A DNA stretch of 14,877 bases. Origin: Pseudomonadota bacterium. Its GTDB lineage: Bacteria > Pseudomonadota > Alphaproteobacteria > Rhizobiales > Beijerinckiaceae. A model generated the notes under the pieces. The model saw only the letters and a list, made by a program, of their open reading frames with translations, was not told the DNA's origin and ran no database searches. The stretch lies in the NCBI GenBank assembly GCA_023450615.1, contig JAEXGT010000031.1, positions 1 to 14,877 on the forward strand, in the 5' to 3' direction. Position 1 is the stretch's first letter. Every line of letters begins with the position of its first letter. Below, in pieces: positions 7,501 to 13,295 of the stretch. Position numbers and translations under genes: made by a program.

Positions 7501-8189
7501 GCGCGCTCGGCTCTGAGAGCCGGACCGGTCAGCGGCGAGACCGGCATGGAGGAAAACGTATCGCGCAGGCTCAGGTAAAAGAGCATCTGCTCGCGGTCTT
7601 CGGAGTTCGTGAGCACGAACTTGGTCGGGGCCCGCCCGATGGACGCCACCGCGCCTTCGCCTTGGCGGACCGTGACGGAGCCTTGTGCGTTACTCAGTTC
7701 CACCACGCCTTCGAGCACCACGAGGGAGGTGCGTCCGCCCTCGACGGAGAGCGACCAATCGGTGCCGCGAATGGCGGCCACCGCCGCCGGGGTCTTCACA
7801 TCGACGCCCGAGCCGCCGCGCGCGGCGCGCGCCCAGATGGTGCCGGCATCGAGATTGAGCGTGGTCGTGCCGCTGACGCTGCTCGCCACATCGTTGATCG
7901 TCAGTGTGGAGTTGCGGCCGACGCGGATCTGGGTCTGGTCGGAGAAGAGGATCGCCAGATTGCCGATGGCATTCGTGCGCAGCACGTCGCCGCCGATCAC
8001 GTCCTGCCGGATCTGCGCGGCGCGCCAGAGATCCTCGCGGACGAAGCGCATCTCCTCGCCGCCCTTGGCGGCAACGATCGAGCCCATGGCGGGATTCTGC
8101 CGGGGAATGGGCGATTGGGCATGGGCTTCGGATAGGCACAGCACGAGAGTGCTTGCCGCCGCAAGGTGCCGGAAGATGCGTTCAGCCAT
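4545..8189 (-). CDS. Exported FecR-TPR-outer-membrane barrel fusion protein
   Basis: 1214 residues, with no gene name that I recognise. Visible parts: signal peptide residues 1-24 cut after AHA (SEAHA/QSPIP); FecR domain about 38-185, with the family hallmark TPAAVAAIRGTDW at 133-145 and the following beta-rich VVLEGVVEL; helical TPR array about 240-610 (for example GETEKAIEAILAGSAANP and NRVEEAGALIDKALALDP); linker; then about 690-1214 alternating beta strands ending in ASVKARF with terminal Phe, the outer-membrane assembly signature. The last strands resemble TonB-dependent receptors, but there is no plug domain or TonB box. FecR here has no membrane anchor and no partner sigma factor in the window, so the classical anti-sigma role is unlikely. 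It is the first gene of a two-gene unit with the CHASE2 cyclase. A role as envelope sensor or scaffold is inferred. Confidence 0.88.
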   Translation of the reverse strand: MAERIFRHLAAASTLVLCLSEAHAQSPIPRQNPAMGSIVAAKGGEEMRFVREDLWRAAQIRQDVIGGDVLRTNAIGNLAILFSDQTQIRVGRNSTLTINDVASSVSGTTTLNLDAGTIWARAARGGSGVDVKTPAAVAAIRGTDWSLSVEGGRTSLVVLEGVVELSNAQGSVTVRQGEGAVASIGRAPTKFVLTNSEDREQMLFYLSLRDTFSSMPVSPLTGPALRAERARVAAIAPESRNAEDWLSLAESALALDGRIVAEQALAQARAKGLSASQRARADLVEATLLGMRHRWPEAASFFAKAERGTDAKRRVIASYGRYIAQSLADPNRVHPEPKNSLNDPLSALAHAYVTAFRQDLKAAADVLKAAEKRFPNDARIAVMSAQVSYALNRREEMRGSIARAKAIDPDDPDVIATDSNIRGDIDGEVNAAIDALRKAAAIAPGDSNIWNSIGLFESNRDRPLAAEEAMRRAIEEDPGSPVSYANLAILLLDQNRVEEAGALIDKALALDPDFHYAYIARGRYLLQKGETEKAIEAILAGSAANPALSQGLLLAAIAYYQNGEEELADQALDNADRLDPNDPVVSSARTAIAIDQYQADQAILAARETLRRYRQRGGDFAGLAVNKDGGSYPAQAYRFLNLNEWSRFYGDRVFDPFNASSYFDQAAVDRPRLFTARPDVSTIETGVDVDMTALNLTLQGLFLDPLAVSGRIGRLDLIRRPFLDVEIGGSLLSHDGHLGWQAEANVQGYSNEPLPTSFSLNVGRARTSDGAAIDREDETRGALFIGAAPSAADRFVLFGAAAEGKPGIAAISTPTSVFTGTQDTTSVLGGVGWSHSFSDRNVLTAALFGQRTFDTQFSNAAAYLIPPLILGAEQQERSRTEGAMAAISHTIGFDDFTLRYGFEGQRGRTFNRITGTSFILNADTGASVLEPINEESDTTFRATRLYADLFWRPSDWFEAQAGVQRTTLDTDFGDDSMVSPRIGIGISPFEGHWLRAAYRSDGLMPLAYTLSPVTTVGLVPNTLPLSLGGEIKTLALRWDAEWSPYLFTALEYQRQDAENLDIGVPHTFDSIAVEKARIERLAATANLWLTHGIGVFGTVGTVGTQSADIRSGDVLGYDVPLIAGDFARAGITFVHPSRLKLTVAATFVGDLQGDLQGTRIDDYWTTDAALTWETPDRRLLLGVSVLNMLDEAYEVAPNIPGPGRTFAASVKARF
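4722..4745. repeat. 12-base tandem repeat inside the barrel coding region
   Basis: Two near-identical 12-base units (4722-4733 and 4734-4745, one mismatch) encode GDLQ twice in a row. It is in frame, so the protein is lengthened by four residues in what is probably a barrel loop or turn. Confidence 0.8.
4881..4898. repeat. 9-base tandem repeat inside the barrel coding region
   Basis: gccgacggt occurs twice back to back, encoding the TVG units of GTVGTVGTQ on the minus strand. It is in frame, in a likely strand or loop of the barrel. Confidence 0.75.
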
Positions 8190-8203
8190 GGGGATCGACG
8201 TTA

Positions 8204-8233
8204 AATATACCTATACTGCGTAACGTAACATAA
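8204..8233 (-). promoter_or_regulatory. Possible promoter of the FecR-barrel/cyclase unit
   Basis: The short AT-rich patch before the start codon contains, on the minus strand, TTATGT (8233-8228) and TATATT (8209-8204) with an 18-base spacer. This would leave a leader of only about 10-15 bases before the ATG at 8189, and that ATG lacks a clear purine-rich ribosome site. Weak match by eye. Confidence 0.25.
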
Positions 8234-8294
8234 CCTTAGCAGTAGGCAGGATCAAAGCTGAATCGGCGTTGATCTTCTGTGCGCGGCGGCACAT

Positions 8295-8318
8295 GGCTAA
8301 TTCCTCTAGGGAATAGCC
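8295..8318. other. Imperfect inverted repeat of unknown role
   Basis: GGCTA-a-TTCC (8295-8304) pairs with GGGAATAGCC (8309-8318) across the loop tcta, with one bulged A. It lies between the response-regulator terminator and the FecR gene promoter region. No T-run follows on either strand, so a terminator is not supported. It could be an operator. Confidence 0.35.
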
Positions 8319-8330
8319 AGTAAAGCGATG

Positions 8331-8349
8331 AAAAACCGAGTCTTTCGGT
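8331..8349 (-). terminator. Intrinsic terminator of the response-regulator gene
   Basis: On the minus strand, immediately after the stop codon, ACCGA (8349-8345) and TCGGT (8339-8335) form a five-pair stem with a five-base loop, followed by a run of T (8335-8331). The stem is short but correctly placed, and it would separate this gene from the FecR gene downstream. Confidence 0.55.
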
Positions 8350-8351
8350 GA

Positions 8352-8747
8352 TCAGGAGGCGGGCTTGCCCCGGGCGATGATCAGCTTCTGCTTCAGATCG
8401 TGCTGAGCGAAGGGCTTCTGCAGGACAGGGCGGTCGCGGAAGGAATCGCGGATGCCGGCGCTGCCGTAGCCGGTCGAGAACACGAAGGGGATCGAGCGTT
8501 GCGCCAGGGCCTCGGCGACCGGGTAGATCGGCTCGCCCGCCACGTTCACGTCGAGGATGGCAAGATCCACCTGCTCCTTGGCGACGGCATCAAGGGCCGC
8601 GGAAAGGCGCGCCGCAGGGCCGATGACCTCACAGCCAAAATCAAGAAGCATGTCTTCCAGCAGCAGGGAGATAGCCGCCTCGTCTTCCACCACGAGGATG
8701 CGCAGCCCGTTCAGGTCTCCGTCGCTCGTCACGCTGTCAGTCACCAT
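8352..8747 (-). CDS. Single-domain response regulator (receiver only)
   Basis: A 131-residue stand-alone receiver domain without an output domain. Numbered from the ATG at 8747, the key residues are the acidic pair Glu21/Asp22 (VVEDEAA), the phospho-acceptor Asp66 (LAILDVNVAGEP), Thr92 (VFSTGYG) and Lys111 (VLQKPF). The sequence style around the phosphorylation site (LDVNVAGEPIYPVAEAL) is, in my recollection, common in alphaproteobacterial receivers that work with HWE/HisKA2-type sensor kinases. No kinase is encoded here, so it probably serves a phosphorelay in trans. An in-frame ATG at 8789 would add 14 residues (MPWRRFDPCIKERA), but it lies directly against a palindrome and has no ribosome site. 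The later start begins MVTDSV with an AAAGAAAGAG purine tract before it. Likely monocistronic. Confidence 0.9.
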   Translation of the reverse strand: MVTDSVTSDGDLNGLRILVVEDEAAISLLLEDMLLDFGCEVIGPAARLSAALDAVAKEQVDLAILDVNVAGEPIYPVAEALAQRSIPFVFSTGYGSAGIRDSFRDRPVLQKPFAQHDLKQKLIIARGKPAS

Positions 8748-8789
8748 TGCTCTTTCTTTGATGCATGGGTCAAATCGCCTCCATGGCAT

Positions 8790-8811
8790 TCGATTAACTT
8801 ATGTTAATCGA
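8790..8811. promoter_or_regulatory. Palindrome upstream of the response regulator (candidate operator)
   Basis: TCGATTAAC (8790-8798) and GTTAATCGA (8803-8811) form perfect 9-base arms around ttat. It is AT-rich in GC-rich surroundings and sits about 45 bases before the preferred start codon, where a dimeric regulator would bind. Confidence 0.45.
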
Positions 8812-8981
8812 TGTGGCCTTGAAGGCTGCATTGAGAATCAGGGTTCTACCACTCTTACGCAAAGGTGCAAAAGCCAATGGAAACAATCCTGAGTCCCGCC
8901 GCCTTTATAGTCTAGTTGATCTTAGAGTACGCATTTTTAATTGCATAGGTCTCGAAGAGCTTGAGTTTGTTGGATAAAGCA

Positions 8982-9944
8982 ATGGTGAAACCCAGGCTTT
9001 TCGCAGCTTTCATGCGACTCTTCGCCTTAGGTCTTATAGGGGTCCAAGCCGTTGTGCCCGCTCCTGCGCAGGAACAGGCGCGGGTGGTGGTGGCCTCGAA
9101 GTCCGATACGGAGGGGGCGCTCCTGGGCAGCATGCTCGCCCTGGTTCTCGAACGCGAGGGCGTGCCCGTGGATCTGAGGCTCCAACTCGGGTCTACTGAG
9201 CGGGTCCGCGCGGCGCTTCTGTCCGGCGAGATCGATCTCTATCCGGAATATACGGGCAATGGGGCCTTCTTCCACCGGATGGAGGGCGACCCGGCCTGGA
9301 AGTCTCCCAACGCGGCCTTCGACATGGTCAGGCAGCTCGATGCCGAACGCCACAAACTGGTGTGGCTCGCCCGCGCTCCCGCCAACAATTCGTGGCTGAT
9401 CGCCGTTCGGGGTGATCTGGCGCGTCGGAGCAACCTGACGACCATGGTGGATTTTGCCGACGCCGTCAGGCGCTCCGTGGAGATCAGGCTCGCGGCCTCG
9501 GCGGAGTTCGTGGCAAGCCCGGCAGCTCTTCCGTCCTTCGAGGAAACCTACGGCTTCCGGTTCCCGCGGGAAAACATCGTCATCCAGCGGGAAGGCAGCA
9601 CCCTGACGACCATGCGCGCCGCCGCCCGCAACACCGACGGCGTGAATGCCGCCATGGTCTATGGGACGGACGGCGCCATCGTTCCTCTCGATCTCGTGGT
9701 GATGAAGGATATCAGGGGCGCCCAGATCGTGTACGAGCCCGCGCCGGTGATCCGCGCCGAAACCCTGCGGCGATACCCGAAGATCGCCCAGGCGCTGGCC
9801 CCGGTCTTCGGCTCCCTCACCACGGAGAAGCTCCAGGCGCTCAACGCCGAAATCGCCATCGAGGAGAAGCAGGCCCGGGATGTCGCCCGGCGCTATCTCG
9901 ACGATCTGACGGGATCGAAAGCGGGTCCGAGAACCTCCCCGTGA
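8982..9944 (+). CDS. Osmoprotectant-type ABC substrate-binding protein (OsmF/YehZ-like), lone copy
   Basis: Periplasmic binding protein of the glycine betaine/choline-type OpuAC fold, about 320 residues. A signal peptide precedes the mature start (hydrophobic AAFMRLFALGLIGVQAVVPA, cut near PAPAQ). Family motifs shared with the second copy in this window: SKSDTEGALLG, GEIDLYPEYTGN, PANN, LAASAEFV, ALPSF, AAMVYGTDG and APVIR. The ATG at 8982 gives a clean signal peptide; a TTG at 8961 preceded by GAAGAG would add seven residues and cannot be excluded. No permease or ATPase gene follows: the next genes are unrelated. It may share the transporter encoded from 14270, or act as a sensor-like or alternative-ligand binding protein. 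The ligand is not deducible from sequence alone. Confidence 0.9.
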   Translation: MVKPRLFAAFMRLFALGLIGVQAVVPAPAQEQARVVVASKSDTEGALLGSMLALVLEREGVPVDLRLQLGSTERVRAALLSGEIDLYPEYTGNGAFFHRMEGDPAWKSPNAAFDMVRQLDAERHKLVWLARAPANNSWLIAVRGDLARRSNLTTMVDFADAVRRSVEIRLAASAEFVASPAALPSFEETYGFRFPRENIVIQREGSTLTTMRAAARNTDGVNAAMVYGTDGAIVPLDLVVMKDIRGAQIVYEPAPVIRAETLRRYPKIAQALAPVFGSLTTEKLQALNAEIAIEEKQARDVARRYLDDLTGSKAGPRTSP

Positions 9945-10067
9945 GCTTATGCCTTGCGCGGGCCGGGCCGCGTCCCGATAATCGCATCATGTTCAGTCGC
10001 TTCGTCTCCGCTCTTGCCCGTTCTCGTCCGCCACAGGCCCAGGAGGCCGGAAAACCGGAGGGGAGCC

Positions 10068-10796
10068 ATGGCTAGACGCGGGGCCAAGGATCCCATCCTC
10101 ATCGTTCTTCATCAGGAGCATTCCACGCCGGGCCGTGTGGGGCGCCTGCTCGCGGAGCGCGGGCACCGGCTCGACATCCGCCGCCCCCGCTATGGCGACA
10201 CCCTCCCGGAAACGCTCGCGGACCATGCGGGCGCGGTGATCTTCGGCGGTCCGATGAGCGCCAACGATCCCGACGATTTCATCAAGACGGAGATCGACTG
10301 GATCGGCGTTCCCTTGAAGGAGAAGAAGCCGTTCCTGGGCCTCTGCCTCGGGGCCCAGATGCTGGCGAAGCATATGGGGGCGAGCGTCTGGCAGCACCCG
10401 GAAGGGCGGGCCGAGATCGGCTATTATCCCCTCGTGCCGACGCAGGCCGGAGAGCGTCTGAGCGAAGCCTGGGGCGTGCCGTGGCCGAGCCATGTCTATC
10501 ACTGGCATCGCGAGGGCTTCGATTGTCCCATGGGGGCCGAGACGCTTGCCACGGGCGATGACTTTCCAACCCAGGCGATCCAGGTCGGCCAGAAGGTGTT
10601 CGGGCTGCAGTTCCACCCGGAGGTCACGCACGCCATGCTCTGCCGCTGGACCGTCGTCGCCGAAGAGCGCCTCGCCGCTCCCGGCGCGCAGGATCGTGTC
10701 CGCCAGCTCGAAGGCCGGTTCCAGTACGATCCTTACGTGTCGCGCTGGATCGACCGGTTCCTCGATCACTGGCTCGACGAGCGGGTGCCCGCCTGA
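10068..10796 (+). CDS. Class I glutamine amidotransferase (GMP-synthase-like GATase domain protein)
   Basis: 242-residue stand-alone glutaminase domain. The catalytic triad is visible: nucleophile Cys93 in GLCLGAQ, then His183 and Glu185 in LQFHPEVTHA. The oxyanion region is FGGPMSAND. The family includes the amidotransferase half of GMP synthase and stand-alone enzymes that strip or transfer glutamine amide nitrogen. No synthetase half is fused or adjacent, so the acceptor is unknown. The start at 10068 is chosen because of the strong GGAGGGGAG ribosome site; an open frame reaching back to a TTG at 9954 adds an unfamily-like 38 residues. The stop overlaps the next start (TGATG), giving translational coupling with the acetyltransferase. 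The 120 bases before it hold no clear promoter or terminator. Confidence 0.93.
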   Translation: MARRGAKDPILIVLHQEHSTPGRVGRLLAERGHRLDIRRPRYGDTLPETLADHAGAVIFGGPMSANDPDDFIKTEIDWIGVPLKEKKPFLGLCLGAQMLAKHMGASVWQHPEGRAEIGYYPLVPTQAGERLSEAWGVPWPSHVYHWHREGFDCPMGAETLATGDDFPTQAIQVGQKVFGLQFHPEVTHAMLCRWTVVAEERLAAPGAQDRVRQLEGRFQYDPYVSRWIDRFLDHWLDERVPA

Positions 10797-11305
10797 TGCA
10801 GAATCCCATTCTCACGACGGAGCGCCTGCGGCTCTATCCCTGGCAGGAAGACGATTTTTCTCTGCTTGTCGAACTGCATGGCGATCCGGATGTGCAGCGT
10901 TTCCTCGAAGCCGGAGGACCCGCTTGGGACGAGGCGTCGCTGCGAAGGAGGCTCGCCAGGTTTCGGGCCGATCATGCGGAGCACGGCTGGTCGAAGTTCA
11001 AGGTTCTCGATGCGCAGGGCCGGTTCGTCGGCCGGGCGGGATTCAGCCTGTTCGAACAGACCGGCGAGGTCGAGCTCGGCTACACCTTCAAGCGCGAATG
11101 CTGGGGGCAGGGCTATGCCACGGAAGTGGCGCGCGCCCTGCTCGAATGGATTTACCGGGCGACGTCGCTCGACCACGTGATCGGTTTCGCCGTCGCGGAC
11201 CATGCGGCCTCGCGCCGGGTGCTCGAGAAGGTCGGCATGAGGCTCACGGATGTGCGCGACTACAAGGGTCTCCCGAACGCGTTCTACCGGCACGACCGGC
11301 CCTGA
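10796..11305 (+). CDS. GNAT-family acetyltransferase (RimJ/RimL-like)
   Basis: 169-residue cytoplasmic N-acetyltransferase using acetyl-CoA. It begins with the family opening LTTERLRLYPW, then the central beta strands FVGRAGFSLF and EVELGYTF, the acetyl-CoA pyrophosphate loop WGQGYATEVARALLEW (103-118), and the late motif ADHAASRRVLEKVGM (134-148), where the usual Asn is His. The substrate may be a protein N-terminus, a small amine or an antibiotic; the sequence does not decide. Its ATG shares one base with the amidotransferase stop, so the two are almost certainly one operon. Its stop codon abuts the stop of the convergent regulator gene with no bases between and no visible terminator. Confidence 0.92.
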   Translation: MQNPILTTERLRLYPWQEDDFSLLVELHGDPDVQRFLEAGGPAWDEASLRRRLARFRADHAEHGWSKFKVLDAQGRFVGRAGFSLFEQTGEVELGYTFKRECWGQGYATEVARALLEWIYRATSLDHVIGFAVADHAASRRVLEKVGMRLTDVRDYKGLPNAFYRHDRP

Positions 11306-12739
11306 TCACGTCGCGTCGAACTCGAACGGCGAGATGCCGCGCCGCATCTCGTCCACGATGAGCGCATGCATCATGGGCGGGGCTGCGCGCTGCGGGCAGG
11401 CGACGCGCTCGCACAGGCGGCAATTGATGCCGATGGGCGTGGCGTCGGCGGCGGACAGATCGAGCCCGCGCGCATAGACGAGGCGGTGGGCGTATTTCAG
11501 CTCGCAGCCGAGGCCGACCACGAATTGCGGATCGGGCATACCCCAGGGATTGGAGGCGCGCTTCACCGCGCGAGCCATGGAGAACCAGCGCGAGCCGTCG
11601 GGCAGTTCCACGATCTGGGTCGCCATCTGTCCCGGCGTCCGAAAGGTGGAATGCAGGTTCCAGAGCGGGCAGGTGCCGCCGAATTGCGAGAACGGAAAGC
11701 GTCCCGATGAGAAGCGCTTCGACACGTTGCCCGCCGCATCCACGCGCACCAGGAAGAAGGGGATGCCGCGCGCGCCGGGGCGCGCCAGCGTGGTGAGGCG
11801 GTGCGCCACCTGCTCGAAGCTCGCGCCGAACCGCGCGCCGAGCACTTCCACATCGTAGCCCAGCGCTTCCGCCGCCGCATGAAACTTGCCGTAGGGCATC
11901 ATGAGGGCGCCGGCGAAATAATTGCCGAAGAAGACGCGCAGCAGGCGGCGCGCCGGGCCGTCGGTGGGTTCTAGTTTCGCCGCGAGCGCATCGATGGTGG
12001 CGCGCATCTCGGCGAAGGCGAGCTGATAGGCGGCCTGGAAGGTTCGTCCCGAGGGATCGACCAGTTCGGAAATCAGAAGCTGGCGGCGGTGATGATCGTA
12101 GCGCCGCAAATTGTCCGACATGACATCGATGGGCATGACGCGCACGCGGATGCCGTGCTTGGAGCGCAGCCGCTCCGCGATGGCGAAGAACGGCTCATGC
12201 CCCGTCACGGCGAGATCGGAGGCGAGGGCCTCGGCGGCTTCGTCCAGCTCCGGAAAATGGTTTTTCGCCTCGTGGATCAATTCGCGCACCCGGTCCACCG
12301 GATTGATCTGAGGAGCATCCTCGGCGCGGTCGCGGTCGGTCAGGTTCGGGGTCATGGCCTCCCGCGCGCCGCGCATGGCCTGATAGGCGCGGTAGAGGCG
12401 GTTCACCGCATCCACCAGGGACGGCGCGTTCTCGATGGTTTCGCGCAGCTCGATGCGGGAGACCGGCGCGCTGCGGAAGAGCGGATCGGCGAAAACCTCC
12501 TCCAGTTCCGAGACCGTGCGCTCATGGTCGTCATTGGCGAATTCGCGCGGGTCCAGGGAATAGGCATGGGCGAGGCGGATGAGCACCTGCGCCGTGATGG
12601 GCCGCTGGTTGCGCTCCATCAGGTTGAGATAGCTCGGCGAGAGCCCGAGCTCCTCCGCCATGCGCGCCTGACTCAGATTCAGATCACGGCGCAGGCGCTT
12701 GAGGCGGGGGCCGACGAAGAGTTTTCTGCTCTCATCCAT
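11306..12739 (-). CDS. ScfR-family (short-chain fatty acyl-CoA) transcriptional regulator, XRE HTH + IrrE-like
   Basis: 477 residues, the usual size of this family, which includes RamB of actinobacteria and PccR of Rhodobacter and controls acetate or propionyl-CoA assimilation genes. Parts: an XRE-type helix-turn-helix, residues about 10-64 (LKRLRRDLNLSQARMAEELG, SPSYLNLMERNQRP); a middle region; an IrrE/ImmA-like region about 185-300, in which the protease HExxH is not present (QLAFAEMRA at the expected place); and a C-terminal ScfR domain about 310-475 with FGGTCPLWN and a Cys cluster Cys440/443/448 in GINCRLCERVACPQ. The target pathway cannot be read from the neighbours, as no acyl-CoA gene is in the window. 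An inverted repeat touching the start codon suggests autoregulation. The ATG has little ribosome-site sequence. Confidence 0.93.
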   Translation of the reverse strand: MDESRKLFVGPRLKRLRRDLNLSQARMAEELGLSPSYLNLMERNQRPITAQVLIRLAHAYSLDPREFANDDHERTVSELEEVFADPLFRSAPVSRIELRETIENAPSLVDAVNRLYRAYQAMRGAREAMTPNLTDRDRAEDAPQINPVDRVRELIHEAKNHFPELDEAAEALASDLAVTGHEPFFAIAERLRSKHGIRVRVMPIDVMSDNLRRYDHHRRQLLISELVDPSGRTFQAAYQLAFAEMRATIDALAAKLEPTDGPARRLLRVFFGNYFAGALMMPYGKFHAAAEALGYDVEVLGARFGASFEQVAHRLTTLARPGARGIPFFLVRVDAAGNVSKRFSSGRFPFSQFGGTCPLWNLHSTFRTPGQMATQIVELPDGSRWFSMARAVKRASNPWGMPDPQFVVGLGCELKYAHRLVYARGLDLSAADATPIGINCRLCERVACPQRAAPPMMHALIVDEMRRGISPFEFDAT

Positions 12740-12791
12740 TTTGTAAATCTTTTTACAATTTTACTGAACCTGGGCTGTCGGCAATTTACAA
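12740..12791. promoter_or_regulatory. Candidate ScfR operator (autoregulatory)
   Basis: TTTGTAAA (12740-12747), four bases, then TTTACAAT (12752-12759): the core TTGTAAA/TTTACAA is a perfect 7-base inverted repeat directly next to the regulator's ATG. A further half-site TTTACAA lies at 12785-12791, 33 bases from the second half-site, about three helical turns. From memory, the related PccR recognises two 8-base TTTGCAAA-like boxes four bases apart, which is the same layout. Confidence 0.6.
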
Positions 12792-12840
12792 GGCCACTTC
12801 TCTTTTGAAATCAGCCATTGAAACAAAGATATCTTCGAGG

Positions 12841-12846
12841 ATTATA
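12841..12846 (-). promoter_or_regulatory. Possible -10 element for the ScfR gene
   Basis: A perfect TATAAT on the minus strand about 100 bases before the start codon, without a convincing -35 at 16-18 bases. If used, the candidate operator boxes would lie downstream of the transcript start, where a bound repressor could block elongation. Confidence 0.3.
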
Positions 12847-12957
12847 CCTTTCAGACGCCCTGACGACGAGCGGAGTTTGCGGATCTCAGGGGCCTTTTGT
12901 CAACGGATGTAAATTCAGCAAATGGGCGTAGCCCTTAACGCGAAATGGAGAACGGCC

Positions 12958-13167
12958 ATGCAAAAATCTCGTTTCTGGGTGGTTGGCGGTGAATACACCT
13001 CCTGCGATTGCGAAACCCTCGTTCAGGGCACCGAGCGCGTCGTGGGCCCGTTCGAGAGTCGCACCGAGGCGGAGACCACCTGGCGCGTCCTCTCCGAGGA
13101 TCATCGTCCCCAGGCGCAGGTGCGCTTCACCATCGCGCAGGAGCCTCCGTCGGTCCTGAGCGCGTGA
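12958..13167 (+). CDS. DUF4170 domain protein (small, uncharacterised)
   Basis: 69-residue cytoplasmic protein without signal peptide or membrane segment. The opening MQKSRFWVVGGEYTSCDCET, the central GTERVVGPFESRTEAETTWR and the late QAQVRFTI match my recollection of DUF4170, a small alphaproteobacterial family of unknown function. The start at 12958 has GGAG seven bases before it; an in-frame ATG at 12922 adds 12 residues of non-family sequence and is not preferred. It is divergent from the ScfR regulator gene with about 218 bases between the starts, so its promoter probably lies in the same control region. Two Cys close together (CDC) stand out, but no metal role is claimed. Confidence 0.85.
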   Translation: MQKSRFWVVGGEYTSCDCETLVQGTERVVGPFESRTEAETTWRVLSEDHRPQAQVRFTIAQEPPSVLSA

Positions 13168-13295
13168 AGCGCCGGGCCGGGTTCGCCACGAACATTTTAT
13201 CGTGAGGGGCGCGACACGAAAGGCTTGCCTCTGCTTAAATCCCCGGCGTGACCTAGAATGAGCCTGTGCTCGTCTGATCACGCTGAGGGACCCCC

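Noticed and set aside
2632..8135. Several plus-strand open frames opposite the cyclase and FecR-barrel genes
   Set aside because: High-GC codon bias leaves antisense frames open; none shows a recognisable domain or ribosome site.
8118..8189. Cys18 in the FecR-barrel signal peptide as a lipoprotein site
   Set aside because: The preceding residues LVL do not fit a lipobox, and a normal AHA cleavage site follows at residue 24.
4545..8189. Classical FecR anti-sigma signalling system
   Set aside because: There is no ECF sigma gene in the window, no N-terminal cytoplasmic anti-sigma helix and no membrane anchor; the protein begins with a cleavable signal peptide.
8748..8789. Longer start of the response regulator
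   Set aside because: The ATG at 8789 directly abuts a palindrome and has no ribosome site; the receiver domain is complete from 8747.
8820..8981. General-stress (EcfG-type GGAAC-N16/17-CGTT) promoter between the response regulator and the binding protein
   Set aside because: GGAAAC occurs, but no CGTT is at the right spacing on either strand.
9954..10067. N-terminal extension of the amidotransferase from a TTG
   Set aside because: The added 38 residues are Arg/Pro-rich and unlike the family, while the ATG at 10068 has a strong ribosome site.
12922..12957. Longer start of the DUF4170 protein
   Set aside because: The extra 12 residues are not family-like, and the ATG at 12958 has a well-spaced GGAG.
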